A stretch of DNA of 64,000 bases from Boswellia sacra (GCA_013180625.2 SNVD02001278.1:1-64000), one strand, 5' to 3'. Counted from the first letter of the stretch, positions 1-9,706 are shown. Translations and numbers: made by a program. The notes: a model not told the origin generated them from the letters alone.

Positions 1-11
1 GCATTAGTTAA

Positions 12-595
12 TTGTGTGATAAGAGATATTTTGTTACTTTTGAGCATAATAGATGTGTGATTAAGGATGTTAATAACAATAAGATATTATTTGTTGGTAA
101 TAGATGTGGTAATATTTATACAATTGATATTGATGTTAATGATCATGTAGAAAAATGTTTCATTGTTAATAATGATGCTTGGTTATGGAATGGAAGGCTA
201 GGTCATGCTAGCATGGACACAATTTCAAAAATTTCTAAAAATGATTTAGTTGATGGTCTTCCAAAAATAAATTTGAAAATGATAAGATTTGTGATGCTTG
301 TCAATTTGGAAAACAAGTGAGAACTTCTTTTAAACAAAAGAAATTTATTTCAACAAATAAACCTCTACAATTACTTCATTTGGATTTATTTGGACCATCA
401 AGAACTCAACGCCTTGGTGGAAAGTATTATGTTTTTGTTATTGTGGATGATTATTCAAGATTCACTTGGGTATTATTCTTGAAAACTAAAAATGAGGCCA
501 TACAAGCTTTTTCAAAATTTGCAAAAAGAGTCAAAAATCAAAAAGGGTATTCTATTGTGTGCCATTATAGGAGGGATCATGGGGTGAAGGATTAG
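12..595 (+). pseudogene. GAG-pre-integrase and integrase N-terminal half of SIRE-A (broken)
   Basis: Translation gives a GAG-pre-integrase domain (RLGHAS at about residue 63 of the first reading frame), then, after a frameshift near position 290, the conserved start of the integrase core (LLHLDLFGP, VDDYSRFTWV). The reading frame ends at a stop near 595, before the second catalytic acidic region. The first residue of the usual WH-RLGHAS motif pair is altered (WNGRLGHAS), which would remove a zinc-binding histidine. No ATG start is visible because the gene continues from outside the window. It is a decayed pol fragment. Confidence 0.8.
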
Positions 596-669
596 ACAAT
601 GTTGCATTTGAAAATCTTTGTGATGAAAATGGTTTTGAGCATAATTTTTAATCACCTAGAACTCACACA

Positions 670-1167
670 ATGGTGGTGTGTGAGAGGAAAAGGGGGAAAA
701 ATAGGCACCTATCCAAGAAATGGCTAGGACCATGTTACTTGAAAATAATTTGCCAAAATATTTTTTGGGCCGAAGCCGTTAATACCGCATTCTTTATAAT
801 CAATAGAGTCCATATTAGAGCTTTAATAAAGAAAACTCCTTATGAACTTTGGAAAGGAAGAAAACCAAACATTGGATTTCTTAAAGTTTTTGGATGTAAA
901 TGTTTTATTTTAAACACCAAGGATAACCTTGAAAAATTTGATGCAAAAGCCGATGTTGGAATTTTTGTTGGCTATTCCAACCATAGTAAAGCAGATAGAG
1001 TTTTTAACAAAAAGACTCTTACTATTAAAGAATCTATGCATGTTGAATTTGATGAAACTAATGTTATTTCTTCAAAGAATTTAGATGATGATATTGTTGA
1101 GGTAGAAAGGCAAATCAAGGAATCAAGGCTTAATGAAAAGAGCCAAGATGAATTACAACTTCAATAA
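670..1167 (+). pseudogene. Integrase C-terminal half of SIRE-A (broken)
   Basis: This segment encodes the end of a copia integrase: AEAVNTAFFIINRV, TPYELWKGRKPN and FGCKCFILN are standard copia integrase blocks, followed by GIFVGYS and the acidic linker that precedes RT. It is separated from the preceding part by stops between 595 and 670, where the sequence of the second catalytic region is degraded. It ends in a stop after DELQLQ. The downstream RT is nearly absent. Confidence 0.8.
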
Positions 1168-1740
1168 AAAAAGCTTGAGGAAGTAATTGATTCTTTCCAA
1201 GAATTACCAAAGGAATGAAGGTACGCAAAAGCTCACCCTAATGATCTCATTATTGGTGAACCATAACAAGGTATGAGAACTAGATCTTCTTTTGAGAACT
1301 TTTGTAATCATTTTGGATTTGTCTCTTAATTTGAACCAAAATCTTTTAAAGTTGGATTTTGGCTATGCAAGAAGAATTGAACCAATTTGAGAGAAATCAA
1401 GTTTGGGAATTAGTCCCTAGACCCAAATATGACTAAAATCCTTAGTCAAGATTGATTTTGCATAATTAGAAGAGAATTAGGCATGTTGGATATGTCTTAA
1501 TTTTGTTTTTATATGATAATCTTTGAAGGTAGCATATGTTAAGGGGGAGAATATATTTAGGGGGAGTAGTTAATTTGATTACAATTTTTTGATGATAAAA
1601 AAAGGGGGAGAAATAGTTGGATTGCTTATATTCATAACAAGTGCCATTCTTTTTGCTTATTATTGATTTTATTTTCATTCTTGATTTTAGATTATATTTT
1701 AAAGCAATCAATGGTTTGTCATCATCAAAAAGGGGGAGAT
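1168..1740 (+). other. SIRE-A pol remnant, 3' non-coding region and polypurine tract
   Basis: No gene is intact here. Positions 1350-1430 still resemble the start of copia RT (the AMQEELNQFERNQVW-type stretch), then the sequence jumps at about 1430-1460 into 3' non-coding DNA; the rest of RT and all RNase H are missing. Purine tracts with GGGGGAG occur at about 1541-1568, 1600-1612 and 1729-1740. The last one directly abuts the LTR and is the presumed plus-strand primer. The same pol-to-3' junction occurs in SIRE-C (60560-60949, opposite strand). Confidence 0.7.
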
Positions 1741-3649
1741 TGTTAGCCCTAAGGATACATGATAATTTTGATGATAACAATACACATTGATTAATTGAGA
1801 TTTACTAACATGTTTATTTATGTGCAAGAGTAAGATCATTGAAATAATTTTAAAATCAAGAAGAGGCTTATTAAAATGAAGTGTTGAAGCTAAGGAGAAG
1901 ACTACATGTTAAAGGCACCAAAGTTTAAGGACAAGGATTGACTCAAGGAATGTGACACATGAGCAATGTTCAATCAATTGGTCATATATATCTTTACAAA
2001 TATCCAAATGATATGATTCTTAAGCCTTTGGAAAGCTTGCTCAATTTATAACATTTCATATGTTTTAATGAAATTCAAATTTCAAGTGCAAGGTTGTCCT
2101 AATCATCATGCAATTTGAAAGACAAATGGAAGTAGCTGACATGAGCACCTAATACTCCTTTGGACATATATTGAGCTAGAAAAATCAAAATGACTTGATT
2201 CTTATGGCATTGGAAAGATGACTTAATTAAGAACATTTCATATGTTTTGAAGAAACTCAAATTTCAAATGGAAGGCTGACATAATTGACATGCAATTCGG
2301 TGGACTGACACAGAGAAGAAAAATCAACTCACATGAGTACTGAATGGTGTTTTGGCCATATCTTAAGATAGAGATATCCCAAAACTTTGATTCTTAATGT
2401 TTTGGAAAGCTTATTCAAATATGCAGATCTTTTATGTTTTGAATAAATTCAAATTTCAAACGAAAGGCTGACAGAATTATCATTCAATTTGGTGGACTGA
2501 CACAAGAAAGAAAAATCAAGTCACATGAGCACCAAATGGTGTTTTGGCCATATCTTGAGCTACAGATATCCAAATGACTTGATTCTTGATGCGTTGGAAA
2601 GCTTATTCAAATTGCAAATCTTTTATGTTTTACAGATTTTCAAATTTCAAACGGAACATTGACAAAATTGGCAGACAAGATTACGGTTTTTATGGTGGGC
2701 AGAAAATTTGGAGTTGGTGTCTTCACTTGATTAAGTTCATCTCATTTGCCTATAAAAGGAGCCATTCTCCCATGCATTCAAGAAGAGCAAGACAAGCATT
2801 TTATCAAGCAAAAAAAACAAGAGAAATATCAAGTCTAGAGAGCTTTTATATTCTTTATCTACTCTTTGAAGAGAGTTGTACTTTTGTTGTAAGAATTTTC
2901 TTTGTTCTTGTATTGTGGTGAGAGTGAGATCTTCTTGTAAAGGATAAAAGTTATCCTTGAGAGAACTCTTTCCTTGGTGAGGTTGTTCATCAAGAAGAAC
3001 TCTTGGTGTGGTGTTATCAAGGGTTGAAGGAAGTTGCCTTGGTGAGGTTGTTCATCAAGAAGAACCTTGGTGTGGTGTTATCAAGGGTTGAAGGAAGTTG
3101 CCTTGGTGAGGTTGTTCATCAAGAAGAACTCTTGGTGTGGGGTTATCAAGGGTTGAAGGAAGTTGCCTTGGTGAGGTTGTTCATCAAGAAGAACTCTTGG
3201 TGTGGTGTTATCAAGGGTTGAAGGAAGTTGCCTTGGTGAAGTTGCCTTGGTGAAGTTGTTCATCAAGAAGAACTCTTGGTGTGGTGTTATCAAGAGTTGG
3301 AAGAAAAAGTCTTGGTGAGGTTGTTTATCAAGCAAGTTGTAAAGAATTCTACAACTTAGTGGAAAGCTTAGCTCGTGGAGTTAGGAGCCCGTGGACGTAG
3401 GCATGGTTTGTCGAACCACGTAAATTGAGTTTGCACTCTCTCTATCCCTATGCTCTTTACATTTACTTGCACTTGTGATTGTTCTTTATTGCTATTCTAT
3501 TGATTGCATTCTATTTTCATCTTCTTCACCTTTATTCTCAAAGAAAGAGTTAAATAATTTTGATCTTTCAAGAAAAGTTTTCTAATTCCGTATTGATAAA
3601 TAAAAACCCAATTCACCCCCCCTCTTGGGTTGCCATACCTGGGTCAACA
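1741..3649 (+). repeat. 3' LTR of SIRE-A (1.9 kb)
   Basis: The LTR begins TGTTAGCCC immediately after a polypurine tract and ends GGGTCAACA at the junction with SIRE-B sequence. The same unit occurs twice in inverse orientation at 58673-60559 and 60950-62708. It contains a run of about 66-bp tandem repeats near its 3' end, imperfect roughly 190-bp repeats between about 1980 and 2600, and a plausible promoter zone with a TATA-like CTATAAAAGG at about 2751. Small ORFs inside it are by-products of the tandem repeats. Confidence 0.85.
2970..3345 (+). repeat. About 66-bp tandem repeat inside the SIRE-A LTR, about 6 units
   Basis: The phrase GAGGTTGTTCATCAAGAAG recurs at a spacing of about 65-66 bp, each time followed by a TCTTGGTGTGGTGTTATCAAG-like segment. 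About six units are present, with a small internal duplication near 3230-3250. The homologous arrays in SIRE-C have about five (58990-59270) and four (61262-61490) units, so copy number varies between LTRs of one family. The repeat lies downstream of the TATA-like box, so it would be in the transcribed part. Confidence 0.85.
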
Positions 3650-4170
3650 CTCTCAAGTGTCTACTAACTCGCACAGACCTACTCAACAATTCATGCACGA
3701 TTACAACCTCTCTTACATGAATGAAAGACTTGTAATATCAAATCAAAGAGACATTCCTATTTGCATTGAAGCTCTCCTCTTTAATTCTTGGAATGCCGAA
3801 ACCTAAACTCACATAATTAGCATACTCAGTTATGTAAAAATAACTTTATATATATAGTGGTATGCCTAGACGAAATCTCCTTAGAATCCTGTAAAAATTC
3901 TAATCAAAATCATATTAGGATAAGGAGAAATATAATAGGAAGTGTTATAATTAAACTCCTAAAGGAATTAGGACATAAATAAATATTCTCCTATTTTAAT
4001 TAGGATACAAGAAACAGTATCCTAATCTAGGGAGATATTTATTGTAAACCAAATACTTCCTAAAATATACTTCTAGAAATAGTAAAATAAGAAACAAAAT
4101 CATATTCTAGTTTTATCACAAGTTGGTCAAAATTCATCATGTGCATGGCACATGTACGTTGGCACCAACA
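3650..4170 (-). repeat. 3' LTR of SIRE-B, partial
   Basis: From 3650 the sequence matches 41675-42083 closely, starting CTCTCAAGTGTCTAC. It continues beyond the truncation of the other copy to GGCACCAACA at 4170, which is the complement of a TGTTGGTGCC LTR start. The outer part of this LTR is replaced by SIRE-A. Together the two copies imply a complete LTR of about 860 bp. Confidence 0.8.
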
Positions 4171-4539
4171 ATCTCTTCCTTTTTGGCAACTTGTGATAAA
4201 AACACCAAACTGTTTCTGATCAAAAGAAATCACACATGATAAGTTAAACATAACTAAAAGCTATTATGAAATAGCAAACAGAAAATATCATGTGTAAAGA
4301 AATAACCAGTGTGCTGTTACAAATCATAAAACAGAACACTGTCAGAATCTGTATACCCTGCAAGCAAAATGAAGTTTGACAAAACTTGTCAAATAATTCA
4401 ATCAGATCATGATCAAAGCAATCCATTCATCAAATCAAGATAACACAAACACACAAACACAAAACATCAAAATAGCTCAAATGCACACACAAAGCAAGCA
4501 TAGCATAAGAAGTTCTTCTTACTCCCCCTTACTTCTTAC
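4171..4539 (-). other. SIRE-B polypurine tract and outer 3' non-coding region
   Basis: Immediately inside the LTR, the minus strand reads GCCAAAAAGGAAGAGAT, a polypurine tract (about 4171-4188). The rest is non-coding 3' sequence with a second purine run (complement of ACTCCCCCTTAC at 4520-4532). It ends where the Athila-1 LTR begins. No ORF of interest. Confidence 0.7.
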
Positions 4540-5886
4540 TGACACATCCGAAAAGGATTGTCTCCCAAGTATAGGAGTGTCGAAGTAATAAACCCGATGA
4601 GACCAGGGTCGATCCACGAGGAAGGAGATTTTAGCGCTACAAATTATAAGCTAAGCAAATATGATATGAATGATTTGAAGATATGCCAAGATAATATCAA
4701 CAATAGATGAGAATAATTAAAATGCACAAGTAAAAGAAATTAACACAATAATAATGAAAGCCAAGGTTAGGGGATCCGCCCTTGATATTTCAAATAAGGA
4801 TAAACAACCCGTTTTAGTTATATGAATTATATTTGATGCGTTACCAATATTTATACCACTATTTGTAAATCAAGCATCCAATGTGCCAATCACCATATGT
4901 CTACAACAAATCAAGGTTCCTAACTAGATTCATGTTGGTAATGAAGAACCATACGACATCTAGAAACGATCCAAGCATTTGATATGCTAAGGATTGCCTA
5001 CAATGGATCAAGACCTCCACTTTACAAGTGGTGTCAAGATTGATTAAGAAAATAAAATAAATCATATAAAATAAACAACATACTATTATGATTATTAAGC
5101 ACATACCAAAGGGTAGAAAATCCTTACTCTCATATCAAGGGTTTCACCCTTTCACTTTAGCAAGAGAGAAATTAGAAAGACATTATAAAAGAAAGAAAAC
5201 AAATTGTAAGAAAAAGAAGATTTATTAATAGCATAAAAACACAAGAGAGAAACACAATACAAGATCCCAGCAAGGCCACGATGCCCTAATGGATCACAAG
5301 GCACCTCTATTTATAGATACATTTTGGGGCAAACTTGTCAATTTACAAAGGAATAATTGTCAAATATTAGATGCACCAACTTTGATAATTGGGCTAATTA
5401 GGTGAACCGACTTTGACCACTGATTTTGACATTGAAGTATTGAGAATTTTAATCACATGTCTTCATGAAAGTCGTAGATATTTCTCTCAGATTTCTAGAA
5501 CATCTTGATTTATATGATTTGGATAAATATCGTGAGAGATATGATCAAAATACTGAGGCATGGTCAGGCTAGGCTGAAACTGCTGATGGGTTCACTTCAA
5601 GCCCATTTTTGGTCTATTAAGAGCCCGAATTTGATGATGCTTGTGAAATACAATCTTGTAGATAATTTAATCAGCTTTCCAAAACATTAAGATTTGTACC
5701 ATTCTAATCTATAAATAGAAAGTTATGCCCAATTTATGGAACCTACATCAAAACCAAAATTAAGAGAAAGTTAATTCAAAAGATGTAAAGACTACAAATC
5801 TGCTTAAATTGAGGAATTTAATGACACTATTAATGCAATATGATGAATTAAGCTCTTATTAAGCATACATGTTTAAGTGTTCATCA
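4540..5886 (-). repeat. 3' LTR of Athila-1
   Basis: On the plus strand it starts TGACACATCC and ends GTGTTCATCA; it is nearly identical to the pieces at 25818-27122 and 33921-33969 and related to 55142-56669. On the sense (minus) strand the ends are TG...CA as expected. It holds a CTATTTATAG motif (about 5310-5320) that reads as a TATA-like box on the minus strand. Short ORFs inside it look spurious. Confidence 0.9.
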
Positions 5887-5897
5887 CACCCCCCAAC
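5887..5897 (-). other. Polypurine tract of Athila-1
   Basis: The minus strand reads TTGGGGGGTG directly before the LTR start TGATGAACAC, the usual place for the plus-strand primer. The same tract is kept in Athila-2 at 46625-46635. Confidence 0.75.
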
Positions 5898-6176
5898 CAA
5901 CTTATTGCTAGTCCCTAGCAATTAAAGCGTTATTATTTAGAAGTGATTTATATAATTTTACATCCAAGGTGTTCATTATTGCACTCTCCTTGATTTTATC
6001 CAAATAAACAAACTCTCAACCGATTTTTTTTAATGACTCATGTACCCTTCAGTCAACATATTAATAAACCTTCTTTTTGTGCTCAGTCGACACATGACTA
6101 TGGGGCTTATTAGAAAGAAGCCATATCGGTTCTAATATTTGTTAAGGCTAACAACTTTAGGTATGGGGCATTCATT

Positions 6177-6208
<32 letters not shown>

Positions 6209-6860
6209 GTTTTTTTTTGAACGAATGCATCTTTAACCCATGTAGCGAGCCTTAGGCTAATGACTCCCAGACCAATTGGCGTTAGGGCATTAGGTGTTAA
6301 GACACCCCTTCGAGCTTAACGACTCGGGTTGCCGATGCTTTATTTTTGCTTAGAAACTTGTGGGTAGTGCAATGTTCAATCGCATTAAGCTTTCTCCTTA
6401 ATCCATGTAGCGAGCTTTGAGCCAATAGCTCTCAAACCAGTTGGTCTTAGGGTATTAGGTGTTAAGACACCCCTCGGGCTTAATTGCTCGAATTAAGGAG
6501 GCTACGAAACCAAACTTATCAACAATTGCTTTCTCTTCTTCTCTTCTTTTATTTTCACTTTTATTTTGCCTTTATTTTGCTTTTTTTTTTTTACTTTCCC
6601 TTTCCTTTTGTGTTATCCTAAACAAAACAAAAGAACTCAAATATTACAACATTTCATTTCGCCATCCACAATCATGCATCAAGGTATGTGTGTATGTGAA
6701 GAAAGGTTCATGAATACTTGCTTAACGAGTTCATAAGCACACAGTTCATCAACATTTTATTTTTAGCATTTTATTTTATAAGTCCTCAATGTTTAAATGT
6801 AGAGAGATAAAGTATAGTAGACATTACTTGAAGCTTCTATTATTCAAGATAAGAAAAAAA
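5898..6860 (-). other. Athila-1 3' non-coding region with a repeated, hairpin-prone segment
   Basis: No gene here. A (TA)n run lies at about 6178-6208. Two related segments of about 90 bp (6236-6325 and 6405-6495) share the phrases TGTAGCGAGC, GGTGTTAAGACACC and CTTAA-GCTCG-like ends. GGTGTTAAGACACC is a perfect 5-bp stem with a TAAG loop, so each segment could fold in the RNA. Both segments and their spacing are kept in Athila-2 (about 46995-47090 and 47160-47255). A pyrimidine-rich low-complexity tract follows at 6520-6605. Confidence 0.65.
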
Positions 6861-7511
6861 TTACAAACGGAGATTCAGATTCAGTTTACACCTTTTATTT
6901 TGCCCTCCTGACCAATTAATTTGAGTACTAGCTAGGTCAGGTTTATACTCAACTGCTTGTAATTTGTCAAGTAACTCACCAGCAGAAGTGGTAGAAACAA
7001 GGAACTGTCTCGCCGAATGAGGGATAAAATTTTGTTCCACGGCTGCATCAACAAAACTTATTAAAGGATCAAAGAAATTTTTGACATTCAACAAACCTAT
7101 AGGTTTTTTATGGAGATTCAGTTGGGCCCAAGAGGCAATTTGAAAAATTTCTTCAAGAGTACCAAAGCCACCTGGTAAAGCAATAAAGGCATCTGAATTG
7201 ATGAGCATATGTGCCATGCGTTCATGCATAGAGGAGACTTGTAACTCATTCCCAACCGTTTTTCCAACAATGCTTTCTATAGCCAAAGCTTTAGGAATAA
7301 CTCCTAAAACTTGACTACTTCCTACATGTGCAGCTGTTGACACACAACCCATTAACCCGAGGCTACCTCCCCCATAAATCACATGAATCTTTCTTTCAGC
7401 CAGTAGCCTACCAAGATAATTTGCTGCTTCTACAAACTCCTTACTTTTGCCCGGTCGAGATCCACAGAATACACATATCCTTTGGATTCGACGTTTTGAA
7501 GTTCCCTCCAT
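6861..7511 (-). CDS. LOG-like: LOG-type cytokinin riboside 5'-monophosphate phosphoribohydrolase, captured by Athila-1
   Basis: A complete 216-codon ORF with an ATG at 7509-7511. LOG enzymes release ribose 5-phosphate from cytokinin nucleotides to give the active free base, mostly in cytosol and nucleus. Visible marks: ICVFCGS near residue 12, YGGGSLGLMG near residue 46, the MHERMAHM helix with its arginine near residue 96, and the PGGFGTLEE signature near residue 113, all typical of LOG; length is that of plant LOGs (about 210-230). Plant LOG genes known to me have several introns; this one has none, so it looks like a captured cDNA. It lies 3' of pol, on the pol strand, between CRP and the 3' LTR. 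The neighbouring pol is full of stops, yet this frame is open. Unknown: whether it is expressed or active. Confidence 0.9.
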   Translation of the reverse strand: MEGTSKRRIQRICVFCGSRPGKSKEFVEAANYLGRLLAERKIHVIYGGGSLGLMGCVSTAAHVGSSQVLGVIPKALAIESIVGKTVGNELQVSSMHERMAHMLINSDAFIALPGGFGTLEEIFQIASWAQLNLHKKPIGLLNVKNFFDPLISFVDAAVEQNFIPHSARQFLVSTTSAGELLDKLQAVEYKPDLASTQINWSGGQNKRCKLNLNLRL

Positions 7512-7829
7512 GTCTATGCAACTCTCTAACTATGTGTGAAAAAGAGAACAAAAAATGTGGTATTTATGGAGTGCAAAAAGGTATGCTAATGATGACATCC
7601 AAATAGGTAGCTCGGTTACTTTTTGAAAAATATGACAATAATGCATAGAAATTAAAAAAAAAACGATGAAATAAGACACCATAAGTCAAACAAAAGATAC
7701 AAATTCAAAAATGACAGCTATGAGGCATTAAAATAAAAAAATGATGGCACGCATGCATATGTATAGGTAGTTATGACTGTGGCTCACATCTTCCACTGGT
7801 TTTACGTCCAGAAACGGCTTAAACACCTT
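7512..7829 (-). other. Spacer between CRP and LOG in Athila-1
   Basis: About 320 bp without a gene. The same spacer is kept in Athila-2 (48633-48948). On the sense strand it is the 3' flank of CRP and the 5' leader of LOG. I see no clear promoter or splice signal. Confidence 0.5.
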
Positions 7830-8377
7830 CTATGAGTTGGGGATATGCTTCCCATCCAGTTTTCTTATAAACTGGCAAACATGGTCGTTTTGAGTTAGAT
7901 TTCCAAGACTATAGCGTTCCTCCTCATCTCGGAATTGTGTCCACAATTTAAAAATTTCACGCTGCATAAGTCCACAAGAACGCGTCTCAAGAGTCATTCG
8001 GATATCATCCAAAGACTCCTTACTCAGTCCACTCTTGATGAATTGTAGTTTATCCTCTCGATTATTAGACAAATATCCCAAGGAGCGGCAACGCTGGTTA
8101 CAAGTCCATCTTGCACATTTGGGACAAACTTGTAACCTTTTCGCTCTTCGCTTTTTGGCGTAAGAGCTTTTCCCCATACCCGGCATGTGAGAAACAAGAT
8201 TATCTGAAAATTCATAAGAAAATCGAACCTTGGCTTCAATCAACTATCTTACTTCAACAGGCATACCCTTACGCATCAACATCCTTAGTCTTTTTGCGCA
8301 AGCTTTGTAAATTTTAAGCAAATCATTTGGAGGAAGAGAGGGAAAATGTTTGTGGAGATTTGAGAGAATGGTGTCAT
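7830..8377 (-). pseudogene. CRP: viral nucleic-acid-binding-protein-like gene of Athila-1 (broken)
   Basis: The frame encodes a basic, cysteine-rich protein of about 180 residues. The centre has a lysine/arginine block (AKKRRAKR) followed by C-x2-C and a further cysteine pattern (CPKCARWTCNQRC), then a conserved FIKSGL-type segment. This order (GxGxSxYA, basic block, cysteine finger, FI-x-G) matches the small cysteine-rich nucleic-acid-binding proteins of carla-, viti- and allexiviruses; some of those suppress RNA silencing. The copy is damaged: relative to Athila-2, one base is missing just after the start codon, and a tryptophan codon in the N-terminal third is TAG (near 8244). From there on the frame is open. 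It lies between pol and LOG on the same strand. Confidence 0.7.
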
Positions 8378-8494
8378 GTGAAAATACGAGAAAAGAAAAG
8401 AAAATGAATGCAAGGTGAGCAACAGTTTTTAGGGAACTGAAAAATCGACTTTAAAAGTCACGGACTACCGTATCCGCCACTTGACCGGGAAAAA

Positions 8495-8515
8495 TCAATC
8501 CTTAAAAAGGATTGA
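8495..8515 (-). other. 9-bp perfect hairpin across the pol stop codon
   Basis: TCAATCCTT, AAA, AAGGATTGA forms a perfect inverted repeat that includes the last pol codons and the TAA stop (8502-8504 on the plus strand). Athila-2 keeps it at 49618-49638 with one changed pair. It lies just before the CRP leader, so it could affect termination or access to the downstream gene; this is inference. Confidence 0.55.
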
Positions 8516-9706
8516 CTAAAGTAATGGACTCTTCATTTTGGTCAAAATTTTCAAAGAATGGTTTTAACTGTTGTCCATTAACTTTAAACACATTACCAAT
8601 CTTTGGGTTCTCAATTTCAACTGCTCCATAAGGGAAAACATTTTTAACAATGAAAGGCCCAGTCCAACGAGACCGAAGTTTACCAAGAAACAAGTGCAAT
8701 CTTGAATCATACAAAAGAACTTTTTGTGAAGGTTCAAAAGATTTTCTAACAATGTATTTTTCATGAAAAACCTTCATTTTTTCTTTGTAGATTTTAGAAT
8801 TTTCATAAGCCTCATTCCTGATTTCTTCAAGTTCACTCAATTGGAGTTTACGTAACTTGCAAGCATCATTCAAATTTGTGTTAAATGTTTTAATGTCCCA
8901 ATAAGCTTTATGCTCGATTTTTACAGGCAAGTGACAAGGTTTTCCATAAACTAATCTATAAGGAGACATTCCTAATGATGTTTTAAAAGCAGTTCAGTAA
9001 GCCTAAAGTGCATCATTAAGTATTAAGGACCAATCTTTACGATTTGGGTTAACCGTTTTTTCTAAGATCTATTTTATCTCCCTATTAGTCAATTCAACTT
9101 GTCCACTTGTTTGTGGGTGATAAGGTGCAGAAATTTTATGGGTTATTCCACAATTCTTCATTAGAGTTTCAAACGGTTTGTTACAAAAATATGTACCCCC
9201 ATCACTAATAATGGCTCGAGGAATTCCAAATCTATACAAGATATTCTCTTTCAAGAATTTGATAACTATTTTGTGATCATTGTTTCGACATGGAATTGCC
9301 TCAACCTATTTTGAAACATAGTCTACTACAACAAGAATGTACACAAAACCAAATGATGGTGGAAAAGGTCCCATAAAATCAATACCCTAACAGTCAAATA
9401 TTTCAACAACAAGAATGAGATTCAAAGGCATCATGTTTCTTTTTGAAATGGATCCCAATTTTTGACAATTTTCACACGTCTTGCAAAATGCATGTGCATT
9501 TTTAAATAAGATGGGCCAATAAAATCACATTGCAAGATTTTAGCAGTTGTTTTTCTAGATGAAAAATGTCCTCCACATGCTTCAGAACGACAAAAATTAA
9601 TAACACTACTTACCTCATTGTCGGGTATGCATCTTCTAATTATTTGATCCTGATAATATTTGAGCAGATATGGGTCATCCCAGTAAAAAATTTTCATCTC
9701 GGTCAA
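8502..9706 (-). pseudogene. Athila-1 integrase (broken)
   Basis: Three open segments (9431-9706, 9069-9254, 8502-8969) follow one another. They contain the histidine/cysteine zinc-binding region (EACGGHF...), core blocks IISDGGTYFCN and [16 protein letters not shown] with the final glutamate, and the C-terminal part [24 protein letters not shown], all characteristic of Athila and related plant gypsy integrases. Several in-frame stops separate them (for example near 9067, 8999 and in the core at about 9310). Non-functional. Confidence 0.9.

Larger units (their letters stand above)
1..3649 (+). mobile_element. SIRE-A: 3' part of a Ty1/copia (SIRE-like) retrotransposon
   Basis: The window opens inside the pol gene of a copia element (GAG-pre-integrase, integrase), followed by a short pol remnant, purine-rich tracts and a 1.9 kb 3' LTR ending at 3649. 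The lineage call rests on the long 3' non-coding region with several GGGGGAG tracts and on the integrase C-terminal sequence. RT and RNase H are missing; the deletion joins the start of the RT region directly to 3' non-coding sequence. The base after the LTR is in the middle of a SIRE-B LTR, so this element inserted into SIRE-B; its left end and left target duplication lie outside the window. Confidence 0.85.

Noticed and set aside
3003..3335. CRISPR-like array or repeat protein from the tandem repeats
   Set aside because: Repeats are contiguous without unique spacers and lie in an LTR of a plant retrotransposon; frames in both directions are artefacts.
4535..4539. CTTAC/CTTTC as a certain target duplication of Athila-1
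   Set aside because: One mismatch in five bases; kept only as possible.
4060..5104. Small minus-strand ORFs in the SIRE-B 3' region and Athila LTR
   Set aside because: They lie in non-coding LTR sequence and are not kept in sister copies.
6861..7511. LOG as an ordinary host gene at its own locus
   Set aside because: It has no introns, lies between pol and the 3' LTR on the element strand, and recurs at the same place in Athila-2.
7328..7606. Plus-strand ORF opposite LOG
   Set aside because: Shadow frame of the LOG coding sequence.
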